From Ceratothoa steindachneri (lineage: Eukaryota; Arthropoda; Malacostraca; Isopoda; Cymothoidae), in the NCBI GenBank assembly GCA_963969495.1, contig OZ018333.1, positions 88,318,508 through 88,382,507 of the forward strand: DNA of 64,000 nt. The letters run 5' to 3'. A program made the translations under genes and the position numbers. The notes below the pieces were generated by a model. The model saw only the letters and a list, made by a program, of their open reading frames with translations. It was not told where the DNA came from and did no database searches. Shown here in pieces: positions 12,134 through 23,953 of this stretch (its first letter is position 1; every line of letters starts with the position of its first letter).

Positions 12134-12368
12134 GGGCCCCCCGCCTCCAAAGACGCAACGCCAGCCAAAGGTTTCGAGGCGGAGGGAGGAAAAGTCTCGC
12201 ATAGAGAGCCCAACCTACCCAAATAAGTCCTCGAAGGCGACAGCGCCTTCAGCGCATTGTCCGGCCAACAGCGCCTGGGGTTCTTCCTCCGATAAGCGTA
12301 CGGCAAATCCCGTGAGGGTCTTCTGTATGAAGAAGTCCCCTGCCTCTATTCCGAGCTAGGCCTGGAGG

Positions 12369-14490
12369 GCATATTCCTTCAATGGAATTGCCGTGGACTC
12401 CGTGCCAACTGGGAGGAGCTGCGGAGGCTCGTCTCATCCCGTTCCCCGTTAGCTATTTTTTTTGCATGAGACCATGCTAGGCGTGTGCCCCTTGCCCGCT
12501 CTCCCGGGGTATAAGGGTTTTGCGACCCCACCACCACGAGATGTGGGCCAGGATGGGGGATGCGTGGTTTACACCCGGCATTATGTCTCCGTTCTTCTTT
12601 TCACTTTAGATACCTCCTTTCAGGCAGTGTCTGTGCAGCTTCACCTGGATAGGAGGTATACTATCATTTCTGCGTACATTCCATCGTCAGCAGACTTCGA
12701 CGCGGGGGACTTCCGCCGCGTCGTGGCAAAGTTGCCGAGGCCATTTCTCTTGCTTGGAGATCTGAACGGCATACATCCTCTCTGGGGGAATTACTCAATA
12801 AATCCCAGGGGACAAGCCCTTGCCGATCTGATCAAAGACCTTGAGATAGGTGCCTAAATGTGGATGAGTTTTCGCAACACTGCCCGGGAACCGCTTCTAT
12901 TTTTGTGCTCTTCGGATGCACAGCTTGATTTTGATTATGGGGTGGTTGATGACCTCGATGGTATTGCTCACTTTGCTATTGAAATGTCATTTTCAGGGCA
13001 ACTGCCGCCTGAGATCCCACCTTGGTGGTGCTTGGCACGGGCGAGGTTACCTGCATTTCAGGAAATGACTGAATTGTCTATATCAGTCGAGGAGTTTAGG
13101 TCGGTAGATGAGGACCTGGAGTTCTTCACCGGCAACCTCATTGCCGCGGGCATAGCTACTATTCCTACAAGGTGTGGCCGTTTTGCACGGCGACCACTCC
13201 CGTGGTGGTCAGCCGAGTGTGAGACGGCCCTCAAACAGAAGCGTTATGCCTACATGCGCTATGAGCGCCGCCCGAACGATTTCACTGTCGGTGAATTTCG
13301 TCGGGCTGGGCTAAGTTTCAGTATATTTCGATCACGCCCCCCGCTCTTCTTGGCGGGCATACGTGTCTTCACCTAACGGGAAGACCCCTCTTGCGGAGGT
13401 GTGCAAGCAAGTCAAAAGGATTGGGGGCAAGTTCTCGCAGGCCTCCCTCCCGTTCCCCAGGAGAATGGGACCGCAATCTCGAACCCAGCGTTCGTGTAGA
13501 ATCCTACGCGCCCGCCCCCTCCGCATTCTCTAGCCAGAATGCTGCTCCGCCAGCATTCAATGCACGTTTTCATGTCGCGGAAGGCCGCCGGCTTGACTTT
13601 ACCTCCAGAGGCGTAGAACCCTTCGACGACAGGTTTACTCTGAGTGAATTGCGTTCCGCTCTTGCCTCGTGCGTGGACACCGCCTATGGTCCGGACGATG
13701 TCTTGTACACATTGCTTCGACACCTGGGTGAGCGAGTCATAGCCTTTTTCTTAGATTTATTCAACAGGATCTGGGTGGAGGATCTCCTCCCAGGTTCCTG
13801 GCCAATCGCTACTGTGCTCGCCTTTCGCAAACCGGGGAGAGATCACTCTACTCCGGGTGGTTTCCGCCCAATCACTCTAACCTCTTGCGTGTGCAAGTTG
13901 ATGGAATAATTGGTAAATGTTAGATTAGCATTTTTTCCTGGACAGCAGAGGCCATCCTTCTTCTGCACAGTGCGGCTTCCGAAAGTTCCACTCCACGTCG
14001 GATGCTTTGTTCCGACTGAGCATGAACAGCATCAAGTCAGTGCTGCCAGAAGATGGTCTCGCTACGCTTTACGTAGACGACCTTTCGATCTCTTTTGGCG
14101 CGGCCCAGATGCCAACCTTGGAGCGTCGACTCATACAGGCATTGAACCGCGTCTCTCGCTATGCCGAAGGGCACAGGTTTCGGTTTTCCTTGGTCAAAAC
14201 TAAAGTGATGCACTTCTGCCGCCATCCACGGCTTAACCCAGACCCAGACTTGTTTCTTATTGGGGTACGCCTGAAAGTGGTTGAATCGCACCGTTTCCTT
14301 GGTCTTGTATTCGACCGACGCCTTAAATGGGAGGCTCATATTCGAAGCCTTAGGGTCTCTTGTACCCGCGCCATGGATATTTTTCGTTCCGCGACGTTCA
14401 GCGCGTGGGAGCTCTTATAGGGCTACTGCCTCACAATTTTTATCGATCCTTTGTTCGTCCGAAGCTCACTACGGATGCGAGTTGGGTAAA
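12369..14490 (+). pseudogene. LINE gamma ORF2 (Jockey-type endonuclease-RT) with an RT-core deletion
   Basis: ORF2 starts with FLQWNCRGLRANWEEL at about 12370. The endonuclease shows GQDGGCVVYTRH, ISAYIPSS and LLLGDLNGIHPLWG (about 12750-12790). The RT part shows DTAYGPDDVLYTLLRHL, FRKPGRDHSTPGGFRPITLTSC (about 13825-13890), CGFRKFHSTSDALFRLS, then directly MNSIKSVLPEDG, YVDDLSISF (about 14068-14095) and GLVFDRRLKWEAHI. The motif-A (F-x-D) and motif-B (PQGS) blocks expected between ALFRLS and the YVDD segment are absent, an inferred deletion of roughly 90 codons near 14020. Several in-frame stops (for example 12855 and 13907) and frameshifts are also present. It cannot be active. Confidence 0.85.
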
Positions 14491-14649
14491 GTGAGAAAAC
14501 GAGAATTTGAGGAATGAAGATTTGATTGAGGATTTGGAGTGTTTGGTGATGAAAAGTGAAGATTAAAGGAGTTTTGAGATGAAGATCGATATGCAAGGAG
14601 TTGAGAGTTGAGATTAAGTGGATTTACTGGTTTTAAATATGTGCAAGGC

Positions 14650-15620
14650 TGTAAACATTTTTACGGCTTGTGCGTCATATTTGTTATACCAGCACCACCG
14701 AGTTGGTAGAGAGGGAAAAGGAAACGTTATGCTATGGGAGACTACTTGGCGCAGTGTGTTGAGAAGCATAACGGTGGCTACAAGGCTGTGTACAGCGTTG
14801 TGTCTGTACCTTTGATGATACCAGCATAGGCCCTGATGGTGTGGAAGATGGTGATGCCTCGTTGGTTTCTCTTTCGTGAACCAGAGCGGGACCTGCGCCT
14901 TCGATCTCCAAACCCGTGTCCGTGCTCGCTCTGTGGTTCCCGCTACAGCTTTATCCGCTCAATGTTGGCTTCCATCCTCCGTATTGAAGCCTCAAGGTCT
15001 CTCGATAGGGAAGATTGAACCCTTGAACGCTCGGCCCCTTTCTTCAGAGTAGCTCGACGTGCCTCGAACCTGCGAAATTGAAGCATTGTTAAATTGGCCG
15101 TGAGTTTGGTCGTTGCCCCAATTCACATGAGGACTTTCATACAATTTATCTGCGTCTGCAGCAACCTCAACAATGCTCGTGGGGTTCGAGCTTAGGATTA
15201 ATGGCCTGATTCCCTCGGGGACTCCTCTCATGAAAATTTCAGTGAGGAGAGGGCTAAAAAGTTCGATTTGAGCACCTTTTACCCTAATAAGGTCCTTCAG
15301 ATGAGTTAAAAAAGAACTAGAACTATTATCTCCCATTTCCTGAGTATTCAGGAGCGCTCTCGGGTTGTCTATTTGGGACCTACCGTATTTATTGAGGAAA
15401 GCCTCCTTCAGGCGGTCTATAACACCAGCCTGTTCCCAGTTAATTAGCACTTTCCTGAACTGAATAAAGGTACTTATGGGCAACCGTTGGATTATTGCTG
15501 CTACTTTCTCCTCCTCGGTGATGTTCTGTGGTTTAAGGAGGAGGGACGACACTTCCAACCACGCAATTGGGTTTGCAGGATCATAAACGGAAGAGAGAGG
15601 TAGGCATGTGGCTGTCTATG
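14650..15620 (-). pseudogene. Ty3/gypsy-like gag fragment with the start of pol
   Basis: On the minus strand the frame opens with PANPIAWLEVSSLLLKPQ and then KVAAIIQRLP, a typical start of gypsy-type capsid in arthropods. A 188-codon open stretch (15558-14992) contains FIQFRKVLINW, LKEAFLNKYG, LLNTQEMGDNSSSSFLTHLKDLIR and EIFMRGVPEGIRPLI, the helices of a retrotransposon capsid. Further down, after a shift, CWYHQRYRHNAVHSPC resembles the segment that precedes the retropepsin in this group. Protease, RT, RNase H and integrase are absent, and no LTR pair was found, so this is a truncated copy. The superfamily call rests on remembered motifs and is fairly secure; the clade is not. Confidence 0.72.
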
Positions 15621-16760
15621 CGCGGACGGTTGGTCATGATCAGGTTGGCCGCTAACTGATGTCCTTAGTTGGTGTGTTCGGTCCATCATAGTCACTGTTT
15701 TATGTATACTCGTGCTAATTGAATGAATGTGTTGACGTGAGTGTAGTTTCTGTGGCTGTGTGCACGTATAGTGTGTGTGGAAATTATTCACGAGTATGGG
15801 AATGTGAAATGAAAAATAATTGAGAAATAAAGGAAATTGTCCACTCGTTGAATATAGGGGATAGTATTAATTTAAAATGACGTGAATTATGATAATTGAA
15901 CGAATAATGTCAAAGACAACACCTAATATAAAAAAAATGAACACTTGAGTCCATAATGCTCAAGCGAGGCTTTGGAAAAATTGACGCGTGGAGTTAGGAA
16001 TTATTTTAACGTTTAAACTTATTTATTGATTGACGGGAGATTATTAAACTTTGGGCACCACTTTATAGTATATGCTTATTCATGGGATTTATTTTTCGTT
16101 AATAAATCAGGCTAAATAGCGTTCAGAAAACCATAACCATAAATTTGTTTGATCGAAGTTATCGCCTGATAGTTTTTAGGCCTAAGGCGAAAGCGAAGTT
16201 AATTTTGAAATAATGAACTGGGTTTTAAGAAAAACAATTATACAAATATAAATATATTCATAGAATCAACGAATGTACAATGAGATAAGCTGGATTAGGT
16301 ATACAATGTAAGATATGGTAAAATATGATTTACAGTAACGAGATGTGAAGAGAAATGAAGTACGTGAAATAAATATGAATATGATGGAATAATATGATAA
16401 CTATGATGGACTGTGAATTAGGGGCTGCAATATGAGAAGTAAATATAATTAGTACCTAGTCTCGTATGGTCGTTTGCAAAGAATTGTGAGAGAAAGTGGA
16501 ATTAACTAAGTATCATTTGTTTGGAGGTAAATGACTAATTGTAGAAGGAATGATTACCGACCCTTATACGAAGAATGGCCAGAGTCGAATAGGAAAGAAT
16601 AGTGTGCTATTTGGTCGAACTGAAAGCGCGTATTTGTTTGTTTGTGTGTGAAATTTTAAGAGATGATGTTTGAAACAGTAGTACGTTAAATGAATTAGCA
16701 AGTAAGATAATTGAATTAATTAATTATTAAGTTGTACATAAAATATGATTTAATTTACAA
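15621..16760. other. AT-rich region, no gene recognised
   Basis: This 1.1-kb stretch is AT-rich and lies 5' of the gypsy gag on its strand, so it could contain the element's 5' leader and LTR. I could not find a matching repeat elsewhere in the window. No coding motif was seen. Confidence 0.35.
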
Positions 16761-16865
16761 AAGTTAAGTAAAATAATGGAACGATTAAATTGACAAAGTT
16801 AAGTAAAATAATTGAACGATTAAATTGACAAGGTTAAGTAAAATAGTTGAACGATTAAATTGACA
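16761..16865. repeat. Three tandem copies of a 35-bp unit
   Basis: Three consecutive 35-bp units start at 16761, 16796 and 16831. Each contains AACGATTAAATTGACA near its end and differs from the others by only a few bases. The array directly precedes a (TA)n tract. Confidence 0.92.
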
Positions 16866-16902
16866 GATAAAGGATTGCATGATATGAATTTTACATAGTA
16901 AT

Positions 16903-16906
<4 letters not shown>

Positions 16907-16952
<46 letters not shown>
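16907..16952. repeat. (TA)n microsatellite
   Basis: About 23 uninterrupted TA units lie here. A shorter (TA)n run sits in the loop of the hairpin that follows (about 17020-17043). Confidence 0.95.
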
Positions 16953-16953
<1 letters not shown>

Positions 16954-16956
<3 letters not shown>

Positions 16957-17085
16957 AGAGTTGGTGCTATAGCAATGCCTCTGGGCATCCCTATAATAAA
17001 AACCTCCTGGGAAACTTAAATATATATATATATATATATATATTATAGGGATGCCCAGAGGCATTGCTATAGCACCAACTCTAAT
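16954..17085. repeat. Perfect 44-bp inverted repeat (hairpin) with a (TA)n loop
   Basis: The arm at 16954-16997 is the exact reverse complement of the arm at 17042-17085, with a 44-bp loop that includes (TA)n. The stem contains GGTGCTATAGCAATGCCTC and its complement. Perfect identity of both arms implies recent formation, or maintenance by gene conversion. Confidence 0.93.
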
Positions 17086-17092
17086 AAAAAAA

Positions 17093-17335
17093 TGTCCTGG
17101 CTAGTACAGTGGTTAGCATGCTTGCCCGGCAATCGCTGGGTCCGCGGTTTGAATCTCCGTCCGGATTCTTTCTAAGCTGACACTGTTTAGCAGGGAGGTT
17201 ACCGCTGTGAATGGGCATCACGGTGGGGAGGTGGGGCTTCCCTGGCTGACGTACGCCAGAGAAGCTGCATAGTTTGATAGGAGGACTAAAACCAGACAAC
17301 TTTACTTTACTTTCTTTAATTGCGGCAATCAGCAC
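17093..17335 (+). mobile_element. tRNA-derived SINE
   Basis: The first 75 bases look like a tRNA: TAGTACAGTGGTTAGCATG matches a D-arm/box A, and GCGGTTTGAATCTCCG matches box B and a T-arm with a short stem. The cloverleaf is imperfect at the acceptor stem. About 170 bases of unrelated body follow, ending near AACTTTACTTTACTTTC. Alpha copy 2 starts just after, 5'-truncated. A tRNA head with a longer tail is typical of SINEs and not of a working tRNA gene. Confidence 0.65.
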
Positions 17336-18060
17336 CGAACATTGCCAATGCCCTGCCCAATAAAAAAGACACTGATTACTGACAAGAAAAAGCACATGAT
17401 TGATAAGAGAAACAAAAGGGCCAAAACCACATATGCGCAGGCGGCGAGAAAATCCGATTATTCACACTGACCAGAATAGAGATCAGATTTAATATTGTGC
17501 ATTCTCCATCCCACCTTCGCCAGCATCATAAAGCCGGGCAGCTACGCAACCGAACTCAACAGAATGCTAGTCCACAACGGCCTTAAACCGATGTGGTTCC
17601 TGGAAAACCCGCCCTCTGGCGAGTTTTCCAGGCGCAAATTCGGAAAATGTCTAAAGCCCTACCAAGGACGCGCCCCGCCTCTCGAGAACCACGATTAAAC
17701 AAACCAAAAAGGCAGAACAAACTGAGTCTCAAGAGGACGCAAGTCACACCCCCCGCAAGCAGTGAGCCTGTATCAGTGCAACCGTCAACGCCATATAAAC
17801 CAAGCTACACAACCAAAGAACTATGTACGAAGATATACGGATCTCCATCAGCATCAATTTCGAAAGTATCTAACACGGATTATATCACCGACGGGATAAT
17901 CCAAGGGAAATATAAATGAGATTTTGACGCTGATATGAAAGAAGAGGAATTACTCCAGGCAATAGACAAGGGCTAGTTAATATTCGCCCAGAATCCTGCC
18001 ACAACCTAACTCAAGATCAATTCAAAAAGAAAATATTGGTAAGGGTGAGATCTCCAGCAA
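17336..18060 (+). pseudogene. LINE alpha copy 2, partial gag-like ORF1
   Basis: The sequence begins at the end of the zinc-knuckle domain (MALPCPIKKT, matching MASPVKK of copy 4), so the copy is 5'-truncated and lacks the knuckles. It continues with AKTTYAQAA, IIKPGSYATELNRMLVHNGL and WFLENPPSGEF, the same order as the other alpha copies. A stop near 17468 and frameshifts break the frame. Confidence 0.78.
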
Positions 18061-18099
18061 GAGAAAAAGGAGAAAAAGTAAACAACTTAATAAGAACTA

Positions 18100-20880
18100 A
18101 ACATGGAGACCGACGTCAGATACATTAAAAACCTGAAAATAGTCTCCCTCAACGTTAATAGATGAAGGAACAAAGGCGATATATACAACGAGATTATAAG
18201 ATCAGTATCCCCAGAGATGGTTTGAACATGGTCTGGACGGAGAGAGTGAACAGATAAAGATCTATAACTATGTAGTGCTAATGACAAGCCACTCAAGGGA
18301 AAGATATGACTGAGTTGCCATTGCGATTAGAGAAGGTATCGGATTCAAATAAATCAAAGATCTGGAGGAATCCTACTTAGCCATTAAGATTCAAATGACC
18401 TACGATGATATAATTGTGGCAGTGGGATACCAGCCACCAAAGACGTCCATACTTACTAATCCATAACTTGATCCGACTGTTTAGAAGAGAGGCATCAACC
18501 ATTTTAATAGGAGATTTAAACACGATGCAGAGAAGCTGGATACACCACCGCGTTTAACGGTGCTGTGACTTTACTATGCCTATTAGTTAGCAGGGATATC
18601 GTACAAAGAGAAGGCCCCGACTTTGCTACATTTCACACAGGAAAGTCTTTAACTACACCTGATATAGTACTGACGAACCCCAACTTCTCTTTCAACCAAG
18701 TGCCAACTCCAGGTTAATATATCCCGCCCGATCATGTTAGCATGATAACAACCGTCTCAACATCTCTAATACAGGTAAAAATCCCAAGACGCAGATGTCT
18801 GGCCAAAGCAAACTGGGCCGCATACAAGGAGTATCTCACGAACATACAGATATATCAGATGGAAGGAGCCACACCCGAATATATCGAAAGACAGCTGAAT
18901 CACATAATAACAAAGATCGTGGAAGCCGATCGCTTAGCTGTCCCCTGGACAGAATACAAAGTACTACCAGCTCCAAGGTGGGAAGCAAATATATAAAACA
19001 AAATGCACCAAATGGAAGCCCTCATAAACCAGATAAGTACTTATGGTAACACTGTACATCATTACAGAGAACTAAGAGATACAAGAATTGAAATCAAGCA
19101 ACCCATCAGGGAGAAATTCGGAGAAAAGTGGAATAACATCATAGCTAAAGTTGATGCAGAGCAGAAAGGGACCCCAAGAAATTTTGGAGCCAATTGAAAA
19201 TACTAAGAGGCCCCACACCTAAAAATAGAATAACAATCAAAGTTAACGGTAATGAAATCTCAGAAGATGGAGAAATTGAACGCTACTTCAGAGAGTATTG
19301 GAGAAACCGTTTTAGAATAAATGAGAAAAAAAACAGGAACTTCGATGAAGGACATGAAGGAACCGCCCTCGAAAGGATTAAGGAACTAGTAAGGAGCTCA
19401 GCCCGCACTATTTCGTTGATTGTACTCGTCTCGCACATGAGGAGGGGAGGCCCTTCATGCATGAGAAATATGAGGCTGCCCTTAAGGGCTTTAAACAAAA
19501 AGCTCCAGGAATAACCAGCATCACAAAGAAACATCTAATAAACGCTCACCGAAACATAAACGAGGCCCTATTGGAGATATTTAATGTCTGCCTTAATGTT
19601 GGTTATTTCCCAACCCAATTTAAAAAGGCCCAAATAATATTCTTGCTTAAACCGGAAAACCCCCAAAAGGATATAAGCAGTTATAGGCCTATTTTGATCT
19701 TGGAATTCTTTAGCAAACTCCTGGAAAAACTCCTTAATAACAGACTGAGAAACTACCTAGATTCCACAGATCTCTATAATAATCAACAACATTGGTTCAG
19801 AAGATAACTTGGCACCGAAACAGCACTCGCATTGATCACCGAACGAATTGCTATCGCCATGGCCAAAGACCACAACGTAGACATGGTGCTTCGCAGCGTG
19901 TGCTCAGCGTTTGATAAGGTATGACTTCTGGCACTTAAATTAAAAATAAAAGATCTCGGAATGGAACAAAATATAGCACTTATACTTGGAGACTACCTGG
20001 ATGGCCGCCAGGCAATCTTAAAAATCAACGATAATGAAGGAGAGCCATTCGAACTGGAAACAGGGGTGCCACAAGGAGGATGCCTCAGTCCTACCCTGTA
20101 TGCAATTTACACGTACGACCTGCTCCACCCTAATCAATAATCAGCACAATATATACAACTGGCAGACGACATAACACAGGTCACACCAGCAATTATCGTA
20201 ACCCCAGAGATATATCAAATAGGACAAGAGGAGAAATTGAGAACATCAATAGATACGAGAGAGAGAACAATATAATAACAAACATCAACAAGTTTAGAAT
20301 GATCCCGATGGGGGGAGGAAAACTGCACGACGTAAAACTGCAGATGTTCAAATACAAAGCGAACTCTACCCATACTCGGGAAATGGCAGAGTACTTGGCC
20401 TCGAATTAACATCATTCGGGTATGTTGCGCACTTTAAAGAAAAAATTAATGCGGCCAAGAGGACGCTAGAATCACTGTTTCGTTTCCGAATGCTATCACT
20501 GAGAAAGAAAAGGAAACTATATATGTTACTGGTGAGACCATTACTGCTGTATCCCGCTATTCACCTTCATGTCTCTAGCGAGACAATGATGAGGAAAGCT
20601 CAAGCGGTACAAAATAAAGCCACAAGATTTATGGCTAACGTTACACTTCAAAACCAGATCCCATCGATTATACTTCACGAAATTGTAGACATCGAACCAA
20701 TTAATATGACTGCACAAACGCGCAAAAGATATTTAGCAAAAGAGTAACCAATACTTACCAGAAGAAGTGATCAGACAAATAAAACTCGAAGGTGAAGAAT
20801 TACCTAATCTACATTTCAAACAAACCTTTAAAAGTAGCCAGCTGCAGACGCGGCAGATAATTTACCCGATTTATAGATAA
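18100..20880 (+). pseudogene. LINE alpha copy 2, ORF2 (endonuclease-RT), broken
   Basis: ORF2 begins near LKIVSLNVNR (about 18133). The endonuclease shows IAIREGIGF, VAVGYQPPK and ILIGDLNT-like sequence. The linker holds KANWAAYKEYL (about 18806). The RT part shows KAPGITSITKKHLINAHRN (about 19500), GYFPTQFKKAQIIFLLKP, SSYRPILILEFFSKLLEKLL, LETGVPQGGCLSPTLYAIYT (about 20058-20110) and ADDITQVTPA (about 20165). The C-terminus near 20490-20745 has SLRKKRKLYMLLVRPLLLYPA, matching the other copies. Many stops and shifts are present. Alpha copies share about the same divergence, so this one is old. Confidence 0.82.
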
Positions 20881-21931
20881 CAATGATGTTAATGAAGAAA
20901 AATAAAGAAAATAATACATAAAAACAATCATAAAAAAGATCCGTAGTGGACAATTAATTAATAATTATAAAGTTAAAAGTAATTTTAGTAATAAGATCCA
21001 TAGTGGGACCCCCTGTTCCCTAAAAAATCCGTATAGAACAAAGTTTAAAAGATTCAATGTAGTAATATCAAATCTCAAATCCGTATATCAAATGTGACAC
21101 CAACAATAAAAATTATGCAGCGAAAAGTTCGTTGAATTCACCAAAGATAATTTTCATTGAATAAAAAGGCTTGAAAGCTTGACTTAGTTTCTGAGAATCA
21201 ATGTAGAGACATAATGAAGAAAAGAGGTAAAAAGACTGAGGTTACCAGACAACCTTGTACAAACTTTCTCACTCTATAAACACATTTTCCTCTCTTTACT
21301 TCTATCTACTTCATACACAATTTCCTCCCTTAGATCGTCGTTGATCGTTGAAGGCAAAGATAAAGCCAGTAAACAGAATAATTGCAAAAAAAAGCGAAGA
21401 GGGTCATAGAAGAGACATAGAATGAAGTAGGAATGGATTTAACCAACCAAATTGCCCAAAGAAAAGAATGAAGTTCACACAGATTATTCCTACGTTTCCC
21501 AAGGATAGTAGAAGGAGGAGAAGGGGGCGAAGAACAAATCTACAGCTAGAGAAAGAGAATAATACTCGACGACGACTAAGAGTAATTAAATAACCGAAGC
21601 ATCACCAGAGAAGAGCATTTAGTCAATTATATTGGAAGTCAATTTTGCATAAAATAACCGCGAAGTGCTCGTTATTATATTTAATGAGCAGCTTCACTTT
21701 TGTTGTCTGCTAACTGTGAATTTCTCCTCAAAGTTGAAGTGGTCGTTATAATATTAGGGAATAATAATAGCGATGAAAAAATCCTAATTAGAATAATAAC
21801 AATACTTATACTAATTTCAACAACAATAATAAAATTATTAATTTTATTATTATCATTGCCACCTACAGGACAGGCATAATGAGCTGCAGGGCCCGTAGCA
21901 CAATGAACATCGGGGCCCCCACCCGTAAATG

Positions 21932-21966
<35 letters not shown>

Positions 21967-22144
21967 TATCTCACCCACACCCCTCCCTTTTCCTTTGCAG
22001 AGAGGGAAAAAACGGTGTCTTAGGAATTTAAAAAACTGCTAGTGTGGCTGGGAAGAGACAACTGAATCAAGGTCTGCTGACCAAAAAGTCGCGTGCTCTC
22101 ACTTATCTGATTTATGACCTTACGACCTTCAAAACTGTCAATCA
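20881..22144. other. AT-rich region after LINE alpha copy 2, with a (TA)n run
   Basis: No gene is recognised. Two short repeats, AAGATCCGTAGTGGAC (about 20937) and AAGATCCATAGTGGGAC (about 20994), lie in the likely LINE 3' UTR. A (TA)n tract occupies about 21936-21965 and follows a GC-rich block (GGGCCCGTAGCACAATG). Confidence 0.4.
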
Positions 22145-22396
22145 TTCCAGGATTAACCTTGGGAGGACCTTGGTCATTTTATAATTCGAAAGAGAATGTA
22201 AAACGACATAAGAGTTTGAAATTTCGATAGAATCAGCCAAATAGTTATGATGTTATTGCCAAAAGAAAATAATTCATGGGCTAACCTCGGGAGGACTTTG
22301 GCAATTATGTAATTCGAAAGAGAATGTAAAAGAAAAGCTGCAAGTTTCGTTAGAATCAGCCGAATACTTACAATGTTATTACAAAAACAAAAAAAA
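22145..22396. repeat. Tandem duplication, period about 128 bp
   Basis: Two diverged copies follow each other. Matching landmarks are TAATTCGAAAGAGAATGTAA (about 22182 and 22310), AGAATCAGCC and ATGTTATT. The copies differ by scattered substitutions and small indels. Confidence 0.85.
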
Positions 22397-22960
22397 AAAG
22401 CAAAACGTGGACCGACCAACCGACATAGTGAGATATAGAGTCGCTCACGACTAAAAAGAGGGTTTTATTTTGTACACTTTTTATTCCTTTAAAAGAACAT
22501 CACCCTGTGCTACTATAACATAATGCCAGACTTATTAACTATGCAGTATGCTCCGGAAAATGAATAAATATTATGTCTCTGCCTTCTGTGCCTAAGGGCA
22601 AAAACCTAATTATTACCAAGTTTTTAAATCCCCGCAGGGTCCCCTGAAGCACGGGGCTCATAGCACATGCTACATGTGTAACTAGGTTAAACCGGCCCTG
22701 GACACCTGCATACACGAGTGAGATGTTAGCCGTAGTAAAAAAATCGCCCTTAGGTGATCAAACAAATTTTATCACGGCACCTGTCGGGTAAAGGAGGCAA
22801 GTCCTCCATCTTACTTCAAAAGTGTGAGTTGAGGGGTGTTTTCCTCGATTAATCTGTGCTGAAAGTTCAATTCATCTCTTGCCTACCATGTTTGATCATG
22901 AGCGATCAGACACCTGCGCTCACCAATGCTCAGAAGAGACCCTACATTCACACTTGGCAT
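22397..22960. other. No gene; possible hAT-type terminus
   Basis: No coding motif is visible. On the minus strand CAGGGCCGGTTTAAC (22700-22686) resembles the terminal inverted repeat of some nonautonomous hAT elements, but no partner terminus was found. Confidence 0.3.
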
Positions 22961-22964
22961 TGAA

Positions 22965-23062
22965 TCAACGGGAATAAACAGCTGAAAATAAAGAGAGAGA
23001 GAGAGAGAGGGAGACAGAGATAGATAGATAGATAGATAGAAAGAGAGAGAGAGAGGGGGGTG
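22965..23062. repeat. (GA)n microsatellite with a shared flank
   Basis: GA-rich tract from about 22999 to 23062 with an internal (GATA)n run. Its left flank, AATCAACGGGAATAAACAG, recurs in inverted orientation beside the (CT)n tract at 43.18 kb. Confidence 0.85.
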
Positions 23063-23218
23063 CAGAGAGAGAGAACAACAGAAACAAGGACCAGCAAAGA
23101 CCCTAAGATCCGCTCAAGGCCAGTCCGTTCACAGAAGATTTATCTACCACATTCTAAAGCTAGTGTATCATGCTTTTTTTACATCCTGTTTTTTTGTGTG
23201 TTTTTTTTTACTATTTCA

Positions 23219-23394
23219 ACTCTACGGTACACACTTATCTACATGTGTACCTTTTGCATTTATATTTTTTACATGATTTTTTTAATATTTATATTCTACT
23301 GTACACACTTATCTACATGTGTATCATTTAACCTTTCCTTACATGCCTCTTCTAATTATTTAATTCTACGGCACACTTATCTACATGTGTACCC
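23219..23394. repeat. Three spaced copies of a 30-bp unit
   Basis: The unit CACACTTATCTACATGTGTA occurs with its flanking TCTAC at about 23221, 23295 and 23364, a spacing of about 70 bases. The unit contains the palindrome ACATGT. Confidence 0.85.
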
Positions 23395-23662
23395 TTGACA
23401 TGCAGGTTCAACTATCCCTCAAATCCACGAACACGCTTTTTCGAACGAGGGGGGAAGAAGGAGAGGATAGGACAGTACTCTCTTCTTAGTGATGAAAATA
23501 ATATACTTTTAGGACAGACAGAAAAAGAAAAGGGGAATTCACATTCACTCCATGCATGGGGGCCTCGCTGGCATCTTTCTATTCATCATTTCATTTTAAT
23601 CCTCAACTCCTTATAATATATGACGTTTTAATCTGTGCTCCTACTATCTTAAATTTACGCTA

Positions 23663-23870
23663 TTGAAGTACTCATCAAGTCGGTTTTTGAACATATTAAC
23701 TGATGTGCTTTCTACTGCACGGTTGAGAGACAGAGAAAGAGAGAGAGAGAGAAAAAAAGAGAGACAGAGAAAGAGAGAGAGAGAGAAAAAGAGGGAGAGA
23801 GAAAAAGAGAGAGATAAAGAGAAAGAGAAAGAGAGAGAGGGAAAGAGCTAGATGGAGTTACAAGGATAAT
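23663..23870. repeat. (GA)n-rich tract at the 3' end of the minus-strand CR1 copy
   Basis: An imperfect GAGA/GAAA purine run from about 23725 to 23850. The short open frame through it encodes only alternating Arg/Glu/Lys and is not a gene. Confidence 0.85.
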
Positions 23871-23953
23871 AAGTAGCCAAGAAGACTTTACGGTCCATTC
23901 AGAGAGGGTACCTTTAAACTAGCAGTCGAGCAGGCAGAGTTATGCTCAACGCC

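Noticed and set aside
15501..15791. A separate His-rich protein upstream of the gypsy gag
   Set aside because: It overlaps the gag start in another frame and has no recognisable domain.
17093..17170. A functional tRNA gene
   Set aside because: The acceptor stem does not pair, the anticodon arm is poor and an unrelated body follows, so a SINE fits better.
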